Assembly (NCBI RefSeq): GCF_030812315.1
Contig: NZ_JAUSSM010000008.1
Span: 62,001 to 126,000, forward strand
Reading direction: 5' to 3'
DNA from: Arthrobacter oryzae
GTDB lineage: Bacteria > Actinomycetota > Actinomycetes > Actinomycetales > Micrococcaceae
Length of the DNA: 64,000 bases
Translations under genes and position numbers: made by a program
Shown here: positions 36,207-44,929 of the stretch, in pieces
Layout of the letters: every line of letters starts with the position of its first letter
Position numbering within the stretch: the first letter of the stretch is position 1
The notes under the pieces: generated by a model
The model's database searches: none
What the model saw: only the letters and a program-made list of their open reading frames with translations
What the model was told of the DNA's origin: nothing

Positions 36207-36871
36207 AGTAGAGCTCCTTCGGGGCTTGAAACGAGTGCTTCTTCGTGCTTGCGGAATTCTTCCACGATCCGGTCCGCGATATCGCCGGGGCTGATGTCCC
36301 TGCCGGCTTCGATCGACATCGTGGTGACGCCGGCGTCGGTGATGCCGCAGGCGATGATCTGGGCATACGGTGCCAGATCATTGTTGCAGTTGATGGCGAT
36401 ACCGTGCATTGTGACCCCGTCCAGCACCCGGATGCCGATCGCGGCAATCTTGCGGTCCGGCCCCTTGCTGTCCGCCTTGATCCACACGCCGGCGCGTCCC
36501 TTGATGCGCTCGGCGTTGATGCCGTAGTCGGCCATGACCGCGATCATGACGGCTTCGAGCCGCTCCACGTAATCGCGGATGCCGGACCGGTTCCTAAGCT
36601 TGAGGATCGGGTACGCGATCAGCTGGCCGGGTCCGTGCCAGGTCAGTTTGCCGCCGCGGTCGACGGCTACGACGGGTGTCCCATCGAACGGCCGTTCGTG
36701 GTCTTCAGTGAGCTTGCCGGCCGTGTAGACGGCGGCATGCTCGAGGAGCAGGACTGTGCTGGGCGTCTCAGCTGCGACGACTTTGTCATGGAGTTCGCGC
36801 TGGATATCCCAGCCCTTCATGTAATCAACGAAATCCGGAGCAAGACCCAGCGTGGAAAACTCAAGAGTCAT
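36203..36871 (-). CDS. lipB: Octanoyl-ACP:protein N-octanoyltransferase
   Basis: LipB transfers octanoate from acyl-carrier protein to the lipoyl lysine of E2/GcvH, before LipA acts. It is 222 aa. It shows [35 protein letters not shown] with catalytic-site residues, and [23 protein letters not shown] with the catalytic Cys. TAAGCT lies 7 nt before the ATG (36879-36884), suggesting a leaderless start. Overlaps lipA by 4 nt and is divergent from the kinase gene. Confidence 0.96.
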   Translation of the reverse strand: MTLEFSTLGLAPDFVDYMKGWDIQRELHDKVVAAETPSTVLLLEHAAVYTAGKLTEDHERPFDGTPVVAVDRGGKLTWHGPGQLIAYPILKLRNRSGIRDYVERLEAVMIAVMADYGINAERIKGRAGVWIKADSKGPDRKIAAIGIRVLDGVTMHGIAINCNNDLAPYAQIIACGITDAGVTTMSIEAGRDISPGDIADRIVEEFRKHEEALVSSPEGALL

Positions 36872-37002
36872 GGCATCCAGCTTAGACCCCGTCCGCCGTG
36901 GTACCCGATTCTGTGTTTAACCTCTCACCGGCGGCCGCCGGAGGGCGCCGGTGCCTGTGGATAACTTCTGCGGAATCCTGCCGTTTCCGCTATTCCTTGG
37001 GT

Positions 37003-38664
37003 ATGGAGAAATTCGAGCACGACGGCGGCGCTTACGACGGTGATGCGGCACCGGCTGATGCGGTGGTGGCACCCCGCGATGCGGTCGGCGGCCAGCCTCC
37101 GGGAGCGGCCCCCGAAGTTCCGGGGTATGTCGTGGGGCGTGAACTCGGCCGGGGCGGAAGCGCCAGCGTGTGGCTTGTCCGCGAGGAACGGACCCTCCGC
37201 GAGTTTGCGGTGAAGTGCTTCGACGCACCCGTGGCCGACGCCGGTGTTCCCGGCACGGGGCGGGACGGGGAGGACAACGTACGCCGTGAACTGAGGATTC
37301 TCTCCGTACTGGATCATGACCACCTGGTGAAGGCGCACGATGTGGTCCGGCTCCGCGGTGCAGCCGACGGCAGCCTGGGGCTGGTCATGGACTACGCGGC
37401 AGGCGGATCCTTGGCCCAGCTCGTCACCTGCCGCGGTGCGCTGAGCGTAGGCGAGGCCGTAACGGTCCTGACGCCCATCGCCCAGGCCCTGGGCTACCTG
37501 CACGGAAAGGGCTTCATGCATTCTGATGTTGCGCCCGCCAACGTGCTGTTCACCGCTCACGGCAAGCCCCTGCTGGCGGACCTCGGCATCACGCGCATGG
37601 TCGGTGACGCGTCGGTCCCGTTCCCTGCCGGCACTGATGGGTTCCTGGACCCGGCGCCGGTGGACGCGCTGAGAGCGGGGCTGCAGCCCGAGCGGGATGT
37701 GTACTCAGCCGCAGCCGTCGGCTGGTACTGCCTCACAGGGAAGGCGCCGGAGCCCGGCCTGAGCCGTCCGCCGCTGTCCCTTCTGGTCCCTGGTGTCCCT
37801 GCCGCCCTCGCTTCCGCTTTGGAAGCAGGCCTGAAGGAGGACCGTCGCCAACGTCCGACGGCCTTGGAATTTGCGGCTGCCATCTACCGCAGCGCGGACG
37901 CTGCCCCGGTGGACCTTGCCGGCGCAGTCCACCCCACGGTGCTGCCCCAATTGCTGACGCGCCGCAACGTTCCGCCGTCCCGAATCGCCCGCCGCGCGGC
38001 GAAACTCCGCGCCTGGCGGCGCCGTCTGGGCTCCCCGGGCGGCCCCGCCCGACGGAGGGTCCGCGCCCCGGGCAGGCATGCCGGCGGAAGACGGCGGTGG
38101 CTCCGCGCTGCGGTGGCAGCGCTTGCCTGCGCGGGACTCGCGTCTGCGTGGATCCTGACAGCGCCACAGCAGGCAGCCGCCCCGGAGTCGGCGCGTGCGC
38201 CGTCAGTGCTGGCACAAGATGTCCTGCCGGGGACCTCAGGCGACCCGGTTTCCGCGGCGGCCAGGCAGCTGGCGCTTTCGCCAAAGCCCGAAGAGGCGGC
38301 CCGGGGACTGGCGCAGGTTAGGTCTGCTGCCTTCAGCTCAGGAAAGCTCGAGCTCCTGGACGAGGTCAATCTCGAGAATTCCCCGGCCGCCGTGGCCGAC
38401 GCCAGGATCAGCGGTAGGCTCCGTGATTCAGGGCATGTCCTGGCCGGCTTCGGCACCACCTTGACGCGTGCCGAGGCAGAGCCTGGCGGCTCGGGTTCGC
38501 GGGCCGTCGTCGCAATCACAGCGGTAACCTCTGCGTACCGGGAGACAGACGCCGGCGGAAATGTCGTGGCAGTGGAAGCCGCCGGTCCGGAGCAGCGGCT
38601 CCGCCTGGTCCTGGTCAGATCCGGCGGGCGCTGGCGGATCCAGGAGATCCTGCCTGCGGCCTAG
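37003..38664 (+). CDS. Atypical transmembrane Ser/Thr protein kinase
   Basis: The protein is 553 aa from ATG 37003. The N-terminal kinase domain (about residues 41-320) has a P-loop ELGRGGSASVWLV, Lys71, Glu96, HSDVAPAN with Asp175 and Asn180, and DLG (193-195) in place of DFG. The usual HRD Arg is Ser174, so it is a non-RD kinase. The activation segment GTDGFLDP replaces GTPxYMAPE. An Arg-rich stretch and one membrane helix (about 367-387) are followed by an extracytoplasmic domain of ~165 residues that is not PASTA. Catalytic residues are kept, so activity is plausible. Ligand and substrate are unknown. Confidence 0.85.
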   Translation: MEKFEHDGGAYDGDAAPADAVVAPRDAVGGQPPGAAPEVPGYVVGRELGRGGSASVWLVREERTLREFAVKCFDAPVADAGVPGTGRDGEDNVRRELRILSVLDHDHLVKAHDVVRLRGAADGSLGLVMDYAAGGSLAQLVTCRGALSVGEAVTVLTPIAQALGYLHGKGFMHSDVAPANVLFTAHGKPLLADLGITRMVGDASVPFPAGTDGFLDPAPVDALRAGLQPERDVYSAAAVGWYCLTGKAPEPGLSRPPLSLLVPGVPAALASALEAGLKEDRRQRPTALEFAAAIYRSADAAPVDLAGAVHPTVLPQLLTRRNVPPSRIARRAAKLRAWRRRLGSPGGPARRRVRAPGRHAGGRRRWLRAAVAALACAGLASAWILTAPQQAAAPESARAPSVLAQDVLPGTSGDPVSAAARQLALSPKPEEAARGLAQVRSAAFSSGKLELLDEVNLENSPAAVADARISGRLRDSGHVLAGFGTTLTRAEAEPGGSGSRAVVAITAVTSAYRETDAGGNVVAVEAAGPEQRLRLVLVRSGGRWRIQEILPAA

Positions 38665-38670
38665 CTGCCA

Positions 38671-39570
38671 CTACGTCTGATCCCTGCCGGTGGCCCAGGC
38701 CGCTGCCTGGGCCAGGGAAGGATGCTGCCACTCGAATCCGGCGTCGGCCAGCAACGCAGGCTCCATGCGCTGACTTCCCAGCAGGAGTTCATCGGCCAGT
38801 TTTCCCATGACCAGCCGCAGCACCGGTGCGGGAACCCGGAAAAGGGCCGGCCGGTGGAGTGCGCCGGCAAGCCGGGCAACCAGGGTATTGACGTCCGCGG
38901 TTTCCGGGGCGCAAAGGTTGACCGGGCCGGCCAACGGGGCCGCCAGCAGGAAACCGAACGCGGAGGACACGTCAGGCAGTGTCAGCCACGGCCAGCATTG
39001 CCGGCCGTTTCCCAGCGGGCCGCCGACACCCAGCCGGAGCAACGGCAGCAGCCGTCCGAGCGCCCCTCCGGACCTGCTGAGGACCACCCCCGTCCGGGGC
39101 GTGACAACACGGACGCCAGCCGGCGCCCCGTGTGCGGCTGCTTCCCACTCGTTGCAGATCCGTGCCATGATGCCGCTGCCGTTGGGCGAGTTCTCGCGCA
39201 GCACGGCAGTACCGCGGTCACCGTAATAGTTCGAGCCTGACTGGCTGATGAAGACCTGCGGCGGCTGCTCCAGCTTCGCCATCGCCGCGGCCAGGGTGCG
39301 CGTGGGGTCCAGCCGCGAGTGGAACAGCTCATCAATTCGGCGCCGGGTCCACGGACGGTCTCCGATCCCGGCACCGGCCAGGTTGATGACGGCGTCGGCG
39401 CCCTCAAGTCGGGCGGGATCAAGCTGCCCGGCCGCAGGATCCCATCGGAATTCGTCGGCCGTTGCCGGTGCCCTGCGCACCAGCCGGATGACCTCATGGC
39501 CGCCCGAACGCAAATGGGCGGACAAGTCGCTTCCGATGAGGCCTGAGGCGCCGGCCATGATGATTCGCAT
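38671..39570 (-). CDS. TIGR01777 family epimerase (SDR-like)
   Basis: This 299-aa protein starts at ATG 39570, giving RIIMAGASGLIGSDLSAHL, the extended-SDR Rossmann motif. Other blocks are VRRAPATADEFRWDPAAGQLDPARLEGADAVINLAGAGI, FISQSGSNYYGDRG (the Tyr region), and a C-terminal DUF1731-like segment (FRVPAPVLRLVMGKLADELLLGSQRMEP). This family includes the SulA-like/YfcH proteins and the mycobacterial homologue next to lipB. Function is unknown; the N-terminal NAD(P) site is intact. It is convergent with the kinase gene, 6 nt away. Confidence 0.88.
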   Translation of the reverse strand: MRIIMAGASGLIGSDLSAHLRSGGHEVIRLVRRAPATADEFRWDPAAGQLDPARLEGADAVINLAGAGIGDRPWTRRRIDELFHSRLDPTRTLAAAMAKLEQPPQVFISQSGSNYYGDRGTAVLRENSPNGSGIMARICNEWEAAAHGAPAGVRVVTPRTGVVLSRSGGALGRLLPLLRLGVGGPLGNGRQCWPWLTLPDVSSAFGFLLAAPLAGPVNLCAPETADVNTLVARLAGALHRPALFRVPAPVLRLVMGKLADELLLGSQRMEPALLADAGFEWQHPSLAQAAAWATGRDQT

Positions 39571-39631
39571 GATCCATCTCACCATGCCCGGCACGGCCGC
39601 AGCACCTCCCGAGCGGTCCGCCGACTTTGAC

Positions 39632-39637
39632 TATGAT
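39632..39637 (+). promoter_or_regulatory. -10 element for a leaderless protease gene
   Basis: TATGAT lies 6 nt before the ATG at 39644. No Shine-Dalgarno is present. Confidence 0.55.
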
Positions 39638-39643
39638 CGAACG

Positions 39644-42600
39644 ATGACCTCTTCGAGCTACCTTCGTTTCCCGCATCTGCACGGCGATCTGGTCACCTTT
39701 GTGGCCGAGGACGACGTCTGGATTGCACCCCTGGATGGAGGCCGCGCCTGGCGCGTATCCTCCCTTCAGCTCCCCGCCCGTAACCCCCGCTTCACGCCCG
39801 ATGGCAAGCGGCTGGTATGGACCGTGGTGCAGGGGACGGCCCCGGAAGTTGTCACCGCGGAAGTCGACGGCGGCGGGTACCGGCAGCTGACGTACTTCGG
39901 CCACAGCTCCACCAGGGTGAAGGGCTTCACCGCGGCCGGCGACGTACTCGTCACCAGCGCGTTCCGGCAGGCCGAAAGCCGCCACACCCATGCATACAGC
40001 GTCCCGCTGGAAGGCGGCTGGTCGCAGGAGCTGGCCTACGGACCCGTCGAATCGGTTGCCTTCGGCCCTGAGATCGGCGATGAGCGCCCCGTGGTGGTGG
40101 CCAGTGTGCTCTCCCGCGAGCCCGCCTGGTGGAAGCGCTACCGGGGCGGAACCGCCGGAAAGCTCTGGATCGATGCCGACGGCAACGGCGAGTTCGAACG
40201 GCTCGTGCCGGAACTGGACGGCAACCTCGCGGACCCCATGTGGGTTGACGGACGGGTGGCCTTCCTTTCCGACCACGAAGGCTACGGCAACCTGTACTCG
40301 GTGCTCCCCAACGGCACCGGACTGCGCCGCCACACCGACCACGAAGACTTCTATGTACGCCATGCCGCCACGGACGGCAAGCGCGTGGTGTTCGAATCCG
40401 CCGGCGAGCTCTGGCTGGTTCCTGACCTTGGTTCCGACGCCGTCAAGCTCGACATTTCGCTGGGATCGGCCTCCCAGGGGCGCAGGCCTGCACTCCTGAA
40501 GACCGCCGGCCACCTCGGCGCTGTGATTCCGGACCACACGGGTTCCTCCAGCGCAGTGGAGGCGCACGGCACCATCCACTGGCTCCGCCACAAGGACGGA
40601 CCCTCGCGGGTTGTGGAGGCCACGCCGGGCGTCCGGGCCCGCCTGCCAAGGCCGCTGAGCGAAGGCCGCATTGCCTACGTCGCCGACCACGACGGCGTGG
40701 AGGCCCTGTACATCAACGAAATCGCTCCACAAGTGGCGAGTGCGCAGGCAGCACCGGCCGCGCGGCCCCAGCAGGCAGCCGGGCAGGAACCGGGAACGCC
40801 GCTGCCAAAGCCCGTCCCGGCCTCGGGGATGAACCGCTCGGGCGTCGAGTCGCCCGCAGGGGATGACTCTGCGACGGACTCCCTTCCCCTCGCCGGCGGA
40901 ACCAAAGGCGGCGGAACCACCGCCGGCGAGAACACCGCAGACCGGAACACCGCAGCAGCACCGGGTGCTGAAGGCGCTGGTGACGTCGCGGGCGGAGCGC
41001 CGGCTGATGCGGCCCTCCCCGGACGTGGCGCCGGGGCCGCGCGCCTCAAAAAGATCGATTTCCCTAAATCAACCCGGGCGAGTGCCATGGAGGCCAGCCC
41101 GGACGGCCGCACGCTTGCTGTGGGCACGTCCTTTGGCGACGTCTACCTGGCCGACACCCGGACCGGGACCATTAAGCTCGTCACCAGCATCGGCGAGGGC
41201 ACGATCGACGGGCTGTGCTGGTCGCCGGACTCGGCCTGGCTCGGATGGTCCGAGCCGGTCACGTCCTTTGGCTCACGGAGCCGGCTTCGGATCGTCCGGG
41301 TGGACGATCCGGAATTCCGGATCGTGGACGTCACGGACGGGCGCTTCCGCGACGCCTCGCCGTCCTTCACCCCGGACGGCAGGTTCATCGCGTTCCTCTC
41401 GAACCGGAGTTTTGACCCTGTCTACGACGGACACTCCTTTGATTTGTCCTTCCCCAGCCCCATCAAGCCCTACCTGGTGGCGCTCGCAGCCGACACGCCG
41501 TCGCCGTTTGGCCCCTCGGTAGACCTCGTGGACGGGCCGGACGTCGAAACCGCTACGGATGCCGGCGAAGACGGATTCCGCGTGCCTGCCGTCCGGGTGG
41601 ATGCTGAAGGACTGGCCCACCGGGTGATCGGAGTCCCGGTGCCGCAGGGCAACTATTCGGCCCTCGAAGCTACGCCGGGCGCTTTGCTCTGGCTGGACAA
41701 CGCACTCGCCGGCGTCACGGGCGACGGCCGGGCCACGACTGACGACAAGGACGCCGCACCCGAACTGGTGCGTTTTGACATGGCCAAGCGCAAGACGGCC
41801 ACCCTCGTGGAGGCCCTGGACAGCTACCGTGTGTCCGGTGACGGCACGAAAGTGGTTTTCCTGCAGGACAAGCAGATCCGGGTGGTGCCCGCAGACGCCA
41901 AGGCCGACGAGGACTCCGGCCAGCTGGTGAAGGTGGATGTCAGCCGCATCCGCGTGCTCATGCATCCGCTGAGCGTGTGGGGCCAGGCGTTTGACGAAGC
42001 CTGGCGGCTCCAGCGTGACTTCTTCTGGACCGAGGACATGGCCGGACAGGACTGGGAATCAGTGCACAGCCGGTACCGCCCCATCGTGGACCGGCTGGGT
42101 TCGCATGATGACCTCGTGGACCTGTTGTGGGAGCTGCACGGTGAACTCGGGACATCCCACGCCTACGTGCGTCCGGTTGCAGTCACCGAAAACGGCAGCA
42201 ACGGACAGGGCCGCCTGGGCGCGGACCTGGCTTTCACCGGAGCGGGCTGGGAAATCATCCGCATCCTGGCGGGGGAATCCTCGGACCCGCTCGCAACCTC
42301 CCCGTTGACCAGGCCGGGAGCGGACGCCAAGCCCGGGGACATCCTGCTCGCCATCGACGGGGTGGAGCTGTCTGAATCACTGACTCCTGCCATGCAGCTC
42401 GTCGGTGCGGCGGGACGGGCCGTGGAGCTGACCCTTCGCAACGGCGCTGCCCACGGCGACGCGGCAGGCGATCAGCGCCGCATTGCCGTGGTGCCGGTCA
42501 AGGACGAGGAGCGCCTCCGCTACCAGGAGTGGGTTGCCGGCAACCGGCGGACGGTCCGTGAAGCGTCCGGCGGAACGTACGGCTACCTCCATATCCCGGA

Positions 42601-43213
42601 CATGATGGCGAACGGCTGGGCGCAGCTGCACCGCGACCTTGACACCGAGACAGCATTGGACGGACTTATCGTGGATGTCCGCCGCAACCGCGGCGGCCAC
42701 ACGTCCCAGCTTGTTGCCGAGCTCATCGGCCGCAAGGTGACGGGATGGAGCATGCCCCGCGGCGAAAAGCCCCGGACCTACCCCCATCACGCGCCGCGCG
42801 GGCCGGTGGTGATCTTGACGGATGAGTTTGCCGGTTCGGACGGGGACATCATCACACAGGTGTCCAAGCTCCGCGGCATCGGTCCGGTCATCGGCACCCG
42901 TACCTGGGGCGGCGTGGTGGGCATCGATAACCGCTTCTCCCTCGCGGACGGAACCGGGGTGACGCAGCCGCGCTACGCCACCTGGTTCAGCGGGGGAGTG
43001 GGCTGGGGTGTCGAGAACTTCGGCGTGACCCCGGACATCGAGGTGACGTTCCCGCCGCATGCCTACGCCGCAGGCAGGGACCCCCAGCTGGAGTACGGCA
43101 TCGGTGCCCTGAAGGAAATGATCCAGGAACTTCCCACGGACCGGCCGCCACTCCGGGAAGGCTACCGGCGGCTGCTTCCGGGCCCCTTGCCTGCCCGCAG
43201 CAGCAAGGACTGA
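39644..43213 (+). CDS. Tricorn-like S41 peptidase with PDZ domain
   Basis: This is a large cytoplasmic peptidase, 1189 aa. The N-terminal half holds WD/β-propeller repeats (SPDSAWLGWSEP, TPDGRFIAFLSNRS). Then come the C1 region (LGTSHAY with His839), a PDZ domain (about 855-905, PGDILLAIDGVEL), and the S41 core with Ser1065 in DEFAGSDGDI. This His/Ser arrangement matches tricorn protease, which trims proteasome products. A ~105-residue Ala/Pro/Gly-rich insertion (about 362-467, nt 40729-41046) interrupts the propeller region. The start is ATG 39644; open frame further upstream crosses the divergent epimerase gene. Confidence 0.9.
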   Translation: MTSSSYLRFPHLHGDLVTFVAEDDVWIAPLDGGRAWRVSSLQLPARNPRFTPDGKRLVWTVVQGTAPEVVTAEVDGGGYRQLTYFGHSSTRVKGFTAAGDVLVTSAFRQAESRHTHAYSVPLEGGWSQELAYGPVESVAFGPEIGDERPVVVASVLSREPAWWKRYRGGTAGKLWIDADGNGEFERLVPELDGNLADPMWVDGRVAFLSDHEGYGNLYSVLPNGTGLRRHTDHEDFYVRHAATDGKRVVFESAGELWLVPDLGSDAVKLDISLGSASQGRRPALLKTAGHLGAVIPDHTGSSSAVEAHGTIHWLRHKDGPSRVVEATPGVRARLPRPLSEGRIAYVADHDGVEALYINEIAPQVASAQAAPAARPQQAAGQEPGTPLPKPVPASGMNRSGVESPAGDDSATDSLPLAGGTKGGGTTAGENTADRNTAAAPGAEGAGDVAGGAPADAALPGRGAGAARLKKIDFPKSTRASAMEASPDGRTLAVGTSFGDVYLADTRTGTIKLVTSIGEGTIDGLCWSPDSAWLGWSEPVTSFGSRSRLRIVRVDDPEFRIVDVTDGRFRDASPSFTPDGRFIAFLSNRSFDPVYDGHSFDLSFPSPIKPYLVALAADTPSPFGPSVDLVDGPDVETATDAGEDGFRVPAVRVDAEGLAHRVIGVPVPQGNYSALEATPGALLWLDNALAGVTGDGRATTDDKDAAPELVRFDMAKRKTATLVEALDSYRVSGDGTKVVFLQDKQIRVVPADAKADEDSGQLVKVDVSRIRVLMHPLSVWGQAFDEAWRLQRDFFWTEDMAGQDWESVHSRYRPIVDRLGSHDDLVDLLWELHGELGTSHAYVRPVAVTENGSNGQGRLGADLAFTGAGWEIIRILAGESSDPLATSPLTRPGADAKPGDILLAIDGVELSESLTPAMQLVGAAGRAVELTLRNGAAHGDAAGDQRRIAVVPVKDEERLRYQEWVAGNRRTVREASGGTYGYLHIPDMMANGWAQLHRDLDTETALDGLIVDVRRNRGGHTSQLVAELIGRKVTGWSMPRGEKPRTYPHHAPRGPVVILTDEFAGSDGDIITQVSKLRGIGPVIGTRTWGGVVGIDNRFSLADGTGVTQPRYATWFSGGVGWGVENFGVTPDIEVTFPPHAYAAGRDPQLEYGIGALKEMIQELPTDRPPLREGYRRLLPGPLPARSSKD

Positions 43214-43236
43214 GCCAGCCTGCTGCCTGGACACAT

Positions 43237-43285
43237 AAAGGCCCCGTTTCCTGCCCTGATCGTCAGGGCAGGAAACGGGGCCTTT
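43237..43285. terminator. Bidirectional terminator between the tricorn-like gene and OsmC gene
   Basis: A perfect 23-bp stem (43237-43259 with 43263-43285, arms beginning AAAGGCCCCG and ending CGGGGCCTTT) with a TCG loop. AAA and TTT ends provide short U-tracts in both directions between convergent genes. Confidence 0.9.
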
Positions 43286-43334
43286 GCCGTGCGGTAATGC
43301 GGCTTTCCCTAGGGATGCGCCGCGCCGCGCAGGC

Positions 43335-43766
43335 CTAGGAAGCCGCGAGTGTGGCGTCCAGGGTGATGTCAATGCTGGCCAGGGCGCCGGAGACAGGGCA
43401 GCCGACCTTGGCTTCCGCTGCGATCTTTTGGAATTCCTCTTCCGAAATGCCCGGGATCCTGGCGCTGACGGTCAGGTGGCTGCCGGTGATGCCGGTGCCC
43501 GGCTTGAAGGTGACATCGGCCTTGGTGTGCACCTCTTCCGGCGTGTGCCCGGCCTGCGCCAGCATGTTGCTGAAGGCCATGGAGAAGCAGGCTGAGTGCG
43601 CTGCGGCAATCAGTTCCTCGGGGCTGGTCTTGCCTTCGGCCTGCTCGGTACGGGCCTTCCACGTGACGGCGTAGGTGCCCAGGCCGGAGCTGTCCAGCGT
43701 GGTGTTGCCGGACCCCTCGATCAGGTCGCCGTTCCATACGGTGTGCGCGGTGCGTGTTGCTGCCAT
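43335..43766 (-). CDS. OsmC/Ohr-family peroxiredoxin-like protein
   Basis: This 143-aa protein is of the OsmC family, thiol-dependent hydroperoxide reductases. Two redox-type cysteines are present, C60 in AHSACFSMAFSNML and C123 in KVGCPVSGALASIDITLDATL. I chose ATG 43766, which has GAGGAG 5 nt upstream; a GTG six bases earlier is weaker. SSGLGTYAVTWKARTEQAEGKTSPEEL identifies the OsmC subgroup rather than Ohr. Likely role: detoxifying organic peroxides; the substrate is inferred from family. Confidence 0.92.
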   Translation of the reverse strand: MAATRTAHTVWNGDLIEGSGNTTLDSSGLGTYAVTWKARTEQAEGKTSPEELIAAAHSACFSMAFSNMLAQAGHTPEEVHTKADVTFKPGTGITGSHLTVSARIPGISEEEFQKIAAEAKVGCPVSGALASIDITLDATLAAS

Positions 43767-43886
43767 GTCCACTCCTCAGCTTAGATTCGATCCGGTTCGG
43801 GCTTCCGCCCAAACCTTCCGGATCAATCCTATGGATTCAGGACCCGCGGCGCACGGGCTGTCCGCTGTCAGAGGATTATGACCGTC

Positions 43887-43892
43887 TACACT
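43887..43892 (+). promoter_or_regulatory. -10 element for a leaderless VOC gene
   Basis: TACACT lies 6 nt before ATG 43899. It favours that start over the ATG at 43878. Confidence 0.5.
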
Positions 43893-43898
43893 GGCGCC

Positions 43899-44288
43899 AT
43901 GGGAACCCAACGCCGCAGGAACCAGGCCGCCGAGATTTCACCGCAGGCGCGGATCGCCGCCATCATGGTCAACGCGGCGAACGCCGAAGAGCTGTCGGGA
44001 TTCTGGGCGGCGCTGCTCGGCACTTCCGTTTCCGCACGCTTTGACCAGTTTGTCTGGCTGAAGCCGGCATCGCCCGGGGCGCCGCAGTTGGCCTTCCAGG
44101 AAGTCCCTGATGCCACTCCGGGACGGCGTCGGCTGCACCTTGATGTCCACGGCCCCGATCCGGACGGCCTGCGCGCCCATGCTGAATCGCTGGGGGCTGT
44201 GTTTGTGGAAGGACATGACATCGGCGATTTCCACTGGGACGTCATGCATGACCCCGAAGGCAACGAATTCTGCATCGCCCGGGACTGA
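43899..44288 (+). CDS. Glyoxalase-like VOC protein
   Basis: This 129-aa protein has one VOC-type domain: RIAAIMVNAANAEELSGFWAALLG, PQLAFQEVPDATPGRRRLHLDV and DFHWDVMHDPEGNEFCIARD. This is the pattern of the 'glyoxalase-like domain' (DUF1338-unrelated, PF18029-type) small proteins abundant in Actinomycetota. Residues EELSGFWAALLG and DPEGNEFC are the family hallmarks. An upstream in-frame ATG at 43878 has AGAGG only 3 nt away. Substrate is unknown. Confidence 0.85.
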   Translation: MGTQRRRNQAAEISPQARIAAIMVNAANAEELSGFWAALLGTSVSARFDQFVWLKPASPGAPQLAFQEVPDATPGRRRLHLDVHGPDPDGLRAHAESLGAVFVEGHDIGDFHWDVMHDPEGNEFCIARD

Positions 44289-44355
44289 CCGGCCGGGGAC
44301 TGGGGCGCCTGCGACTTTCCCGCCTGTTTCAGGCCCGCAGATTCAGGTGTGAACG

Positions 44356-44395
44356 ACGACGGCGACGCTCCCCGGCCGGGGAGCGTCGCCGTCGT
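44356..44395. terminator. Perfect palindromic terminator between convergent genes
   Basis: ACGACGGCGACGCTCCCCGG (44356-44375) is followed directly by its reverse complement (44376-44395). The loop must open by a few bases. It separates the VOC gene (+) from the small membrane protein gene (-) and can serve both. Confidence 0.8.
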
Positions 44396-44420
44396 TGTGG
44401 TGCCGAGGTTGTTGAAGCAG

Positions 44421-44771
44421 TTACTGCCAGAGGGTGGCGATGGCAACGTTCAGCAGCGCCAGGCCGCCCACGCTGTGGGCCAGGCCCTTGCTGATCGGCT
44501 CGTCCTTCTTGTACTTGCGGCGGCCGATGAAGGCCAGCACGGCGACAGCCAGCGCGATGGCGAACTTGATGCCGAGCTTGAAATAGTTGGCGTCCATGTC
44601 CAGTGCGGGGATGAGCCCCATCATCACGATGCCGGTGATGAGCTGCAGGGCAGCACCGTCGAACTGGCGGGGGTGCACCGTGGGCTTTTTCATGTTGCCG
44701 ATCCAGATGCCGACAATCATCGCTGCGCCGACGATGTGGAGGAAGACCATGATGTTATAAACGATGTCCAT
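44421..44771 (-). CDS. Small four-helix membrane protein, conserved hypothetical
   Basis: This 116-aa protein has four hydrophobic helices: IVYNIMVFLHIVGAAMIVGIWIG, ALQLITGIVMMGLIPAL, LGIKFAIALAVAVLAFIG and SVGGLALLNVAIATLW. A His in the first helix (FLHIVGAA) and the His-Pro in the following loop recall small actinobacterial membrane proteins related to the CopD/DUF2269-like fold; I cannot assign a function. TAGACT lies 6 nt before the ATG (44778-44783), indicating a leaderless transcript. Confidence 0.8.
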   Translation of the reverse strand: MDIVYNIMVFLHIVGAAMIVGIWIGNMKKPTVHPRQFDGAALQLITGIVMMGLIPALDMDANYFKLGIKFAIALAVAVLAFIGRRKYKKDEPISKGLAHSVGGLALLNVAIATLWQ

Positions 44772-44846
44772 GGGGCCAGTCTAGCCAGAGGGTTCTACGC
44801 TTCGTAGTAAGCCCCGCGGGACGGCAAGGCGACGATTTGGTAACCA

Positions 44847-44903
44847 AACGGCGGCGGCGCAGGCACCGGTGGTTTGTCCACCGGGTCCTGCGCCGCCGCC
44901 GTT
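44847..44903 (-). terminator. Terminator downstream of sucB
   Basis: AACGGCGGCGGCGCAGG (44847-44863) pairs perfectly with CCTGCGCCGCCGCCGTT (44887-44903), and CCGGTGG/CCACCGG forms an inner stem. It lies 26 nt beyond the sucB stop on the minus strand. Confidence 0.8.
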
Positions 44904-44929
44904 ATTTGAAGCTGGTTGCCCTGCTGGGC

